A stretch of 64,000 bases of DNA, from contig NZ_JARWSK010000002.1 in the NCBI RefSeq assembly GCF_031081985.1, positions 62,001 to 126,000 of the forward strand, read 5' to 3'. Position 1 is the first letter of the stretch. Each line of letters begins with the position of its first letter. Source of the DNA: Komagataeibacter xylinus. GTDB taxonomy: Bacteria > Pseudomonadota > Alphaproteobacteria > Acetobacterales > Acetobacteraceae. The notes beneath the pieces are model-generated. The model ran no database searches and was not told the origin of the DNA. It worked only from the letters and a program-made list of their open reading frames with translations. The translations under genes and the position numbers were made by a program. Shown piece after piece: positions 57,528 through 64,000 of the stretch.

Positions 57528-57881
57528 TCACGGCGTGGGTGAACACATACCTGCCAATGTTTCAAGGGGGCCTCGTACGGCCTCGCGCGCGGCCTGCTCG
57601 ATTTCACGGTACAGGCGCAGCACCGCCTCGCCCTCCGCTGAAAGGCCAGCCCCGCCACCGCCACCCGGCCTTGCGCTGACCAGCGGGCGGGCAAAGGTGG
57701 TATTCATCGCCTCGACCAGCAGCCACGCGCGCCGGTAGGACATGCCCATGGCCCGCGCCGCAGCCGAGATCGAGCCGGTCTCGCCAATCTGTTCGAGCAG
57801 GCGGATCTTGCCATGCCCGAGCAGGGGCGTGCCATTTGCGTCGAGCCGCAAGGTCAGGCGCATCTGTGTCATGTTTTCCAT
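57528..57881 (-). CDS. ModE-type winged-helix regulator, DNA-binding domain only
   Basis: A 117-residue protein. The helix-turn-helix GSISAAARAMGMSYRRAWLLVEAM (residues about 35-58) fits the N-terminal domain of ModE, and ARPGGGGGAGLSAEGEAVL is the wing region. The C-terminal molybdate-binding (TOBE/MOP) domains are absent, so it cannot sense molybdate itself. It is a stand-alone LysR-like DNA-binding domain. No molybdate transport genes are near. Confidence 0.86.
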   Translation of the reverse strand: MENMTQMRLTLRLDANGTPLLGHGKIRLLEQIGETGSISAAARAMGMSYRRAWLLVEAMNTTFARPLVSARPGGGGGAGLSAEGEAVLRLYREIEQAAREAVRGPLETLAGMCSPTP

Positions 57882-57953
57882 ACTCCCGGCAGCCGCTATG
57901 ATAATGGCCTCTTCTACCTGAAATATCCTTATCTGGAATGGATTTTTCCCATC

Positions 57954-58514
57954 ATGCGCCAGGCAGTGCTTTCACCAGGGCGACCTTCGGCTTCATGGGC
58001 CCCGATGCAGCCGGGCCATCTGCCCGCGGTGGTGGCGCTTGCCGCCCGCCTGCACCCCGGCTGCCCCGAACGGGCGGACGTGCTTGATGAACGCCGCAGG
58101 CTGTGCCCTGCGGGCTGCCGGGTATTGCTGAGGGAAAACGGGCAGGTGGGCGGCTACATGCTGAGCCACCCGTGGCGCATGAGCCACCCGCCCAGGCTCG
58201 ATACCCATCTTGGCCGCCTGCCGCACTGTCCCGATTGCTGGTATCTGCATGATATTGCAATCGATCCTGCCCTGCGCGGTCAGGGCCATGCCCATGCGGC
58301 GCTGCATCATCTCAACGCGCAGGCACGCCTGCATGGCGTGCAATGGCTGGCCCTGATGGCGGCGGAAGGGGCACGCACGCTGTGGGCGCATCTGGGGTTT
58401 GCGCCAATACCTGACGTGCCCGCCGCCATTACCACAAGCTATGGCGCGGATGCCTGCCCCATGCGCCGGGCAGTGGACATATTTCAAAACAATACATGCC
58501 CTGAAGCGTTTTGA
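57954..58514 (+). CDS. GNAT-family N-acetyltransferase
   Basis: A 186-residue acetyltransferase. The acetyl-CoA motif is HDIAIDPALRGQGHAHAALHHL (R-G-Q-G-H-A, near residue 110), and the last part (WLALMAAEGARTLWAHLGFAP) fits the family. The start at 57954 avoids overlap with the divergent ModE-type gene; longer in-frame extensions exist to 57813. Substrate unknown. It converges with the mannitol-dehydrogenase-like gene. Confidence 0.85.
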   Translation: MRQAVLSPGRPSASWAPMQPGHLPAVVALAARLHPGCPERADVLDERRRLCPAGCRVLLRENGQVGGYMLSHPWRMSHPPRLDTHLGRLPHCPDCWYLHDIAIDPALRGQGHAHAALHHLNAQARLHGVQWLALMAAEGARTLWAHLGFAPIPDVPAAITTSYGADACPMRRAVDIFQNNTCPEAF

Positions 58515-58540
58515 AACACGCTGCGCCAAAACCCTTTTAC
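58500..58540. repeat. Degenerate copy of the double-hairpin repeat
   Basis: CTGAAGCGTTTTGAAACACGCTGCGCC and AAAACCCTTTTAC match the GAAGCTTTTT...CCAAAAACTTTTAC half of the family with several changes. Again it sits between convergent genes (GNAT + and dehydrogenase -), and it overlaps both coding ends. Confidence 0.4.
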
Positions 58541-60003
58541 AGCGCCTGCATCACCGCCCGCACGCCGTGTTCACGAATGGCATGGCGCGTTTTGACCACA
58601 GCGGCATCGAGTGCGATCGAATCCATATCGCGCCAGCCATCAAAGGCAGGCAGGGCAAGGGCTGCCGCAAGATTGGCCTCATTGACCAGCGCCATGTCAT
58701 CGGCATCGAGCGTGGGTTCGAGCGGGGCGTAGCTGTCGCCCTTCTCGTCACGGCCGCGCAGCATTTCCAGATAGGCGGCAATGCCGAAGGCGATGCGGCC
58801 CAGGTCATGCCCGCTCTCCAGCGAGCGGCGCACCGTATCGGTCCAGAACACACGTACTTTCGAGGCCCCATCACTACAGATCCGCAAAAGCGTATCGGCC
58901 ACCGCCTGGTTGGAGAAACGGCTGAGCAGACGCCTGCGATATACATCAAGATCAAAATCAGCGGGCGCGTCGATCTGGGGCATGGCATCATGCATCCAGT
59001 AGGCGTTGACCAGGCGCTCGAGGTCGGCATCCGCCACGGCTTCATGCGCATAGCGGTAGCCCAGCAGAAGCCCCGCGGCACCCAGCAGGATATGCCCGGC
59101 ATTGAGCATGCGCACCTTCACCTGCTCATAGCCCGCCACGTCATCCACAAACTGCACGCCTGCCTTTTCCAACGCGGGGCGGCCATTACAGAAATTGTCC
59201 TCCAGCACCCACTGGCTGAAATCCTCCGCCAGCACGGGCAGGTCGTCATCCAGGCCGCTGGCCTCGTTCAGCGCCTGGCGCGTGGCCCGGTCCACGCCGG
59301 GCGTGATGCGGTCAACCATGGAGCATGGAAAGGTCACGTTGGCCTCGATCCAGTCGGCCAGATCGGGGTCAACCGCGCGGGCATAGCCCACAAAGGCCGT
59401 CCGCGCGACATGGCCATTGCTGCGCAGGTTATCGCATGAGAGCACGGTAAAGGGCGGCAGGCCCGCCTCGCGCCTGCGGCGCAGCCCCTCCACCACGTAA
59501 CCGAACACGGTGGCCGGGCTGCGCGGATGGGCAAGGTCCGCGCTCACGCCTGCCTCATCAAGGCGGAACTGCCCGGTTTCCTCATCAATGTTATAGCCGC
59601 CTTCGGTAATCGTCATGCTGACGATGCGGGTCTCGGGTGAGGCCAGGCGGGCCAGCACGGCCTCGGGGTCGGCGGGGGCGAGCAGGTATTCACGTAGCGC
59701 CCCAATGATGGAGATGGTGCGCGCGCCATCGGCCGCCACCTCGGTCAGGGAATACAGGCAGTCCTGCTGCTGGAACTGCCGCGCCTTGGCCTCCCCGCGC
59801 GGGCCGCCGTTCAGCCCCACGCCCACGATGCCCCATTGCGACTGCCCCGGCAGGCCGAGGCACTGGTTGACGTACCACGCCTCATGCGCGCGAAAGAAAT
59901 TGCCCACGCCAAAATGAACGATCCCTCGCCCCACCGTCTCACGCCTGTAGGCCAGCGCCTGCACGCCAGCGGGAAGGGTGGTGAGGGTTGTTGCATTCAG
60001 CAT
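58537..60003 (-). CDS. Mannitol dehydrogenase family protein
   Basis: A 488-residue long-chain polyol dehydrogenase. The coenzyme-binding start has GVGNFFRAHEAWYVN, and the catalytic motif is KVRMLNAGHILLG (Lys, Asn, His). Members are mannitol 2-dehydrogenase, fructuronate reductase and similar; the polyol is not settled. It oxidises or reduces in the cytoplasm with NAD(P). It is the last gene of a three-gene operon with the FUSC and DegP-type genes. Confidence 0.9.
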   Translation of the reverse strand: MLNATTLTTLPAGVQALAYRRETVGRGIVHFGVGNFFRAHEAWYVNQCLGLPGQSQWGIVGVGLNGGPRGEAKARQFQQQDCLYSLTEVAADGARTISIIGALREYLLAPADPEAVLARLASPETRIVSMTITEGGYNIDEETGQFRLDEAGVSADLAHPRSPATVFGYVVEGLRRRREAGLPPFTVLSCDNLRSNGHVARTAFVGYARAVDPDLADWIEANVTFPCSMVDRITPGVDRATRQALNEASGLDDDLPVLAEDFSQWVLEDNFCNGRPALEKAGVQFVDDVAGYEQVKVRMLNAGHILLGAAGLLLGYRYAHEAVADADLERLVNAYWMHDAMPQIDAPADFDLDVYRRRLLSRFSNQAVADTLLRICSDGASKVRVFWTDTVRRSLESGHDLGRIAFGIAAYLEMLRGRDEKGDSYAPLEPTLDADDMALVNEANLAAALALPAFDGWRDMDSIALDAAVVKTRHAIREHGVRAVMQAL

Positions 60004-60020
60004 GGTGTTTCTACGCTCCT

Positions 60021-61166
60021 TCAGGATGTGGGGCGGGCGCGACCCTCCGGCATGGGAACGGACGCAGCCTTGCCCTCGGGCTCGAATCCGGCCTCGGCCA
60101 CCATCGGGTGGCCATCAAGCGGGAACGGACCATCATCCGTGCGCCCGTCCGACCAGATATTCCGCACGGCCAGCCGCATGTCGGCATGCAGCAGGCCAAC
60201 AGCGAAACGCATGACAGGGGTCCAGTGTTCCCCATCCGGCTGTTCAAGCCGGTCAAGCAGGGGGCGCATGTCATCATCGGGCAAGGCGTGGCCCCGGCGG
60301 GTCTTGGCCAGCATGTCGCACCGCGCGGCCATCTGACCCAGCACATCGACCAGCATGTCACGCTCACGGGCCAGGATATCGCCCGTATGGGCGGTTTCGC
60401 CCTCGGTGCCCGCGCGCGCGATGAAAATGGCATCCGAGCGGATGCGGCGCAAAAGCCCCGGCAGGCGCAGCACCAGCGGGTCGTGCTTCGCCAGCGAGGA
60501 CGGGTGCTCCACCTCCGCCTCCTGCACGCCGTCATTCATGTCCTGCAGCAGGGAGCGGCACATCGTGTCGATGGTGGCCAGCGCATCGTGGTCGGGGTGA
60601 TTGTGCAACGCCCCCGAAAGCAGGTCGGACAGGCGGCGCAGCAGGCTTGCGGCATTGCCCAGCACCTCGCGCCGCGCCTCGCCGCGCAGCACGAAGAACG
60701 ACACCGCGAACGACACCACCACCCCGGTCATGATCGAGGCGATGCGCTGCAGCGGCCGTGAAAACGGCTCGCCCGTGGCGGGGAACAGCAGCACCACCAT
60801 GAGCGTGACAATGGCCACCCGCATCTTGGGCCGCAGCGCCACCAGCACGGCAAGCGGCATGAGCATGACCCAGAACACCATGCCCACCGAAAGCGAGGTG
60901 TACTGCTCGAGCGCAATGGCGGACATGCCCGCCGCCGCCCCGATCAGCGTGCCCACGATCTGCTCGCGCCCTGTCGAGAGTGTCTGCGTCAGGCGACTCT
61001 GGGTAATGACGATGACCGAGGTGATGAGCGCCCAGACCGGCTCATCGAGATGGATGATGGTGGCGACGATGCCGGACAGGATGAGCGAGACATTCATCCG
61101 CACGACCTGCCGCCACGTACCCGGCCCCATGATGGAATAGAAGAGGTTCTTCAGGCGTTCAGGCAT
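60021..61166 (-). CDS. FUSC-family membrane protein
   Basis: A 381-residue protein with about six N-terminal membrane helices and a helical soluble C-terminal part. The helical-pair pattern (LILSGIVATIIHLDEPVWALITSVIVITQS; then LMPLAVLVALRPKMRVAI) matches the fusaric-acid-resistance/aromatic-acid-exporter (FUSC) family. It may export aromatic acids or other stress compounds. It starts five bases after the DegP-type stop. Confidence 0.82.
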   Translation of the reverse strand: MPERLKNLFYSIMGPGTWRQVVRMNVSLILSGIVATIIHLDEPVWALITSVIVITQSRLTQTLSTGREQIVGTLIGAAAGMSAIALEQYTSLSVGMVFWVMLMPLAVLVALRPKMRVAIVTLMVVLLFPATGEPFSRPLQRIASIMTGVVVSFAVSFFVLRGEARREVLGNAASLLRRLSDLLSGALHNHPDHDALATIDTMCRSLLQDMNDGVQEAEVEHPSSLAKHDPLVLRLPGLLRRIRSDAIFIARAGTEGETAHTGDILARERDMLVDVLGQMAARCDMLAKTRRGHALPDDDMRPLLDRLEQPDGEHWTPVMRFAVGLLHADMRLAVRNIWSDGRTDDGPFPLDGHPMVAEAGFEPEGKAASVPMPEGRARPTS

Positions 61167-61171
61167 GCAGA

Positions 61172-62740
61172 TCAGTGCCCGCCCCCTTCAGGCAGCGGGA
61201 ACGGCACCCAGCGCAGGCCATCGGCGTTCTGCACCAGGAACAGCACGGTCTTGCGGTGCTGGGCGCGGGCGGCGTCGATCTGGCGGCGCAGGTCGGCGGG
61301 CGTGTTGACGGCCGACTGCTGCACCTCGGTCACGACATCGCCGGGGCGCAGGCCGCGCTCGGCGGCGGCGCTGTCATCGGTAACACCCGTGACCAGCACG
61401 CCTTTCTGCCCTTCGGCCATGTTGTATTTCTGGCGGGCGATATCGTCGATCTCGCCAACGGTAAAGCCCATGCCCGCAATGGCCAGGCTGCCCTGGGCGG
61501 GGTTCTTGCTGGCGGGCTTGCTGTCGGCCTTGTCGGTCTTTTCCTCGGGCAGGGCGCCGATGGTTATGGCCACGTTCATCTGCTGGCCCTTACGCCAGAT
61601 GCCCATATGCGCGACACTGCCCCCCGCAAGCTCGGCCACGAGGCGCGGCAGGGCACGGCCATCAATATCCTTGCCGTTCAGGCTCTGGATCACGTCCCCC
61701 GTCTGCAGGTGCGCCACCGCCGCAGGCCCCTTGGGCTCGACGCCCGCGATCAGCGCGCCGTGGGGGCTTTGCAGGCCCAGGCCATCGGCAATTTCCTGCG
61801 TCACGTCCTGGATGCGCACGCCAATCCAGCCGCGCGTGACCCGGCCATGATGGCGCAACTGCTCGATAATGCCCTGCGCTTCGGCCGACGGGATGGAGAA
61901 GCCAATGCCGATCGACCCGCCCGAAGGCGAGTAGATGGCGGTATTGATGCCGATCACCTCGCCGCGCAGGTTGAACAGCGGGCCACCGGAATTGCCCTTG
62001 TTGATGGGCGCATCGGTCTGGATGAAGTCATCATACGGCCCCTGCTCGATATTGCGCCCGCGCGAGGAGACGATGCCCGCCGTCACCGTGCCCGACAGGC
62101 CGAACGGGTTGCCGATCGCCAGCACCCAGTCGCCCACGCGGGCGTGGTCGCTATCACCAAACGGCACGGCGGGCAGGGGCTTGGGGCTGTCCACCTTCAG
62201 CACGGCAAGGTCGGTGCGGTCGTCATGGCCGAGCAGCCGGGCCTTGAGCACGGTATTGTCCTGCAGCGTGATGGTGATCTGGTCGGCATGGCGCACGACG
62301 TGGTTGTTGGTCACGACCACGCCGGAAGGGTCGATGATGAAGCCCGAGCCCAGCGCCTGCATCTTGCGCGGCGGCGCGTTGGGGCTGTCCTGGCGGTTCA
62401 TGAAGTCGTGGAAGAATTTCTCGAACGGCGAGCCTTCGGGGAAGTTGGGCACCTGGGGCGCACTATCGCCATCATCGCCGTCGTCATCGTCCTCGCCGGG
62501 GCGGACCATCTCGGTGGTGGAGACGTTTACCACGGCGGGCAGCAGCCGGGCCGCGAGGTCGGCGAAGCTGTCGGGCATGTTGCGCCCCTCGCCGGGCAGG
62601 CGCAGCGGTGCTGCGGGCGCGGGCGTTGAAGCCGGGGCGGGATCGGCCGCGCGGGCGGCATGGCCCCCAAGGGCCGTGACCAGCCCCATGGCAAGGCAGG
62701 ATCGGGAAAAGACTGCGGCGCGAAAGGACATGGGGCTCAT
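61172..62740 (-). CDS. degP: Do-family periplasmic serine protease
   Basis: A 522-residue protease-chaperone for misfolded envelope proteins. Signal peptide (about 1-32, AARAADP). The catalytic triad is visible: His in VVTNNHVVRH, Asp in DDRTDLAVLKVD, and Ser in NKGNSGGPLFN. Two PDZ domains follow (GWIGVRIQDV at about 300, and near 410-500). A charged Asp/Glu-rich loop (GEDDDDGDDGDS) lies before the protease core. It heads the operon with FUSC and mannitol dehydrogenase genes. Confidence 0.94.
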   Translation of the reverse strand: MSPMSFRAAVFSRSCLAMGLVTALGGHAARAADPAPASTPAPAAPLRLPGEGRNMPDSFADLAARLLPAVVNVSTTEMVRPGEDDDDGDDGDSAPQVPNFPEGSPFEKFFHDFMNRQDSPNAPPRKMQALGSGFIIDPSGVVVTNNHVVRHADQITITLQDNTVLKARLLGHDDRTDLAVLKVDSPKPLPAVPFGDSDHARVGDWVLAIGNPFGLSGTVTAGIVSSRGRNIEQGPYDDFIQTDAPINKGNSGGPLFNLRGEVIGINTAIYSPSGGSIGIGFSIPSAEAQGIIEQLRHHGRVTRGWIGVRIQDVTQEIADGLGLQSPHGALIAGVEPKGPAAVAHLQTGDVIQSLNGKDIDGRALPRLVAELAGGSVAHMGIWRKGQQMNVAITIGALPEEKTDKADSKPASKNPAQGSLAIAGMGFTVGEIDDIARQKYNMAEGQKGVLVTGVTDDSAAAERGLRPGDVVTEVQQSAVNTPADLRRQIDAARAQHRKTVLFLVQNADGLRWVPFPLPEGGGH

Positions 62741-62811
62741 ACATCCTGCTGAACGGGATCGATCGGACGGGCACCTATATCACGCCCTTCACAGGGGCGG
62801 AAACCACAGCT

Positions 62812-63963
62812 TCAGCCCCGGCACAGCGGGGCGGCCGCGGGCATGGAGGCCGCCCTGCCCCGCCTTGCCGCCACGCGCTGGCGCTCCTTCACCCTTGCCA
62901 CGGCCAGCAGCACGTAAAATCCCGCCACGTTCACCACCACCTGCATCACCCACCCGGTGCCAAAACTGGTCAGCACCAGCCGCCCGTACAGGTCGACCAG
63001 CGTGCCTGCGGTGAAAATTTCCAGCGAGTGGCGGCCAAACAGCGCCATGAGCTGGCCAAAGCGCGTACCGGCCCACACGGTGGCGCGTGGCGAGGACTGC
63101 ACGAGGTAGAACAGCGCCAGCACATCAACCAGCCGCCACGGCGAGAGGATCATCTTGTCCGGCAGCGCCATGACCACGGGCCTAAGATCGGCAAAGCCCC
63201 AGTCCGTCCACGGAAAGGACTGCACGGCGGAAAATATCAGGTAGAGCGCACACAGCCCCGCAAGCAGGCGCGAGCGCGGCAGGCTGCCATCATGCCGCCC
63301 CGCAACCCGGGCCGCGCACACGCCGAGCACAAACAGGAACTGCCAGGCCAGCGGGTCGAAATACCAGCCATCAGGGTCGAGCCAGTTGGGAAAGTTCAGC
63401 CGCGGGTCATAATTCACCCCCAGCCACACCGCAGCACTCAGCCCCAGCACCACCGGCGTGCCCACCCCGCGCAGCAGGGCGTAAAGCGGGGCGAACCCCA
63501 GCAGCAGCACGATATAGAGCGGCAGGATGTTGAGGTTGCCCGGCAGCGCCACGAGCGAGAGCACCCGCCACACCGAATCCAGCCCATGCGCCAGTTCCGG
63601 CTCTAAAAAATCGACCGGCACCGGCCAGAAATGCCGCCAGATTCGGATGGTCGCGATACACACCACCACCATCACGATCTGGAACACATAAAGCTGCCAG
63701 CACCGCCGCCCGATGCGCGCCAGAACCGCGACCACCGGCTTTTTGGCAAAGGCCCGCCCGTAGGCCAGCCATGAGGCATAACCCGCGAGCAGCACGAAGA
63801 CCTCCGCCGCATCGGCAAAGCCGATATTGCGCATGGTAAAGCGGTTGAGCCAGTTCTGGGGGATATGGTCGATGCACATCATGAGGAGTGCAGCCCCCCG
63901 CAGGGCGTCGATACGGTGGTCACGCCGGTGCGGGGCCTGCGCCCGCTCGCTGGAAATGCCCAT
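62812..63963 (-). CDS. opgC: OpgC-type glucan-modifying acyltransferase
   Basis: A 383-residue membrane protein with about ten helices. Near the N terminus RIDALRGAALLMMCIDHIP resembles the acyltransferase-3/OpgC family, with the conserved Asp-Arg-Gly pattern and His. In other bacteria OpgC succinylates osmoregulated periplasmic glucans. It is 7 kb from opgG-opgH here, so the three probably act in one pathway. Start at 63963 has GGGAGC upstream; a GTG at 63987 is a weaker alternative. Confidence 0.88.
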   Translation of the reverse strand: MGISSERAQAPHRRDHRIDALRGAALLMMCIDHIPQNWLNRFTMRNIGFADAAEVFVLLAGYASWLAYGRAFAKKPVVAVLARIGRRCWQLYVFQIVMVVVCIATIRIWRHFWPVPVDFLEPELAHGLDSVWRVLSLVALPGNLNILPLYIVLLLGFAPLYALLRGVGTPVVLGLSAAVWLGVNYDPRLNFPNWLDPDGWYFDPLAWQFLFVLGVCAARVAGRHDGSLPRSRLLAGLCALYLIFSAVQSFPWTDWGFADLRPVVMALPDKMILSPWRLVDVLALFYLVQSSPRATVWAGTRFGQLMALFGRHSLEIFTAGTLVDLYGRLVLTSFGTGWVMQVVVNVAGFYVLLAVARVKERQRVAARRGRAASMPAAAPLCRG

Positions 63964-64000
63964 GATGCTCCCTGCCTGCCTCAACACGATGCGCCCGGAC

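Overview
The window is about 64 kb of GC-rich alphaproteobacterial chromosome. Its gene content points to an acetic acid bacterium of the Acetobacteraceae, most like Komagataeibacter/Gluconacetobacter. The main clues are a pentose-phosphate cluster with a fused transaldolase/glucose-6-phosphate isomerase, a short 6-phosphogluconate dehydrogenase, a polyol-type permease, a mannitol-dehydrogenase-family enzyme, and glucan (opg) genes. The genus is inferred from gene content and codon style, not from a database search.

Layout. 1-2042: end of an unidentified gene and an NAD(P)-binding epimerase-like gene. 2108-9876: a 7.7-kb mobile element in the 3' end of tRNA-His(GTG), bounded by a perfect 26-bp direct repeat. 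It carries an HNH endonuclease, a serine recombinase, a polymerase-like protein with T7-RNA-polymerase-type motifs, a Bro-N antirepressor, an unknown protein and a tyrosine integrase. 9995-20405: aminotransferase, glnB-glnA, quinone oxidoreductase, hydrolase, a TonB-like protein, AMP nucleosidase, ymdB, 5-FTHF cyclo-ligase, a probable 6S RNA locus and zapA. 20462-31602: class I FBP aldolase, thiE, a HEAT-like protein, the EF-P lysylation set (epmA, epmB, efp), suhB, an OmpA/MotA-like/MotB-like operon, a TPR protein and rpmJ. 31701-34206: oxyR facing ahpC-ahpD, then tRNA-Asp. 34318-47225: a minus-strand carbohydrate cluster (tkt; tal-pgi; gnd; zwf, two HAD phosphatases, pgl, rpiA, gntK, LMW phosphatase, fructosamine kinase). 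47634-53631: metallo-hydrolase, ankyrin protein, hisC, a polyol-permease-like transporter and a secreted protein. 53730-63963: opgG-opgH, a short ModE-like regulator, GNAT, the degP-FUSC-mannitol dehydrogenase operon, and opgC.

How it fits together. The oxidative pentose phosphate branch (zwf, pgl, gnd), the sugar rearrangement enzymes (rpiA, tkt, tal-pgi) and gluconate entry (gntK) sit side by side. The last two genes of the zwf operon, a fructosamine-3-kinase homologue and a low-molecular-weight phosphatase, form a plausible deglycation pair for damage caused by the pathway's own sugar phosphates.

The most unusual items are the T7-polymerase-like protein in the tRNA-His element and a family of roughly 85-bp repeats that fold as an outer stem enclosing two hairpins. 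Seven clear copies and two degenerate ones lie in this window, nearly all between convergent genes, which suggests domesticated bidirectional terminators.
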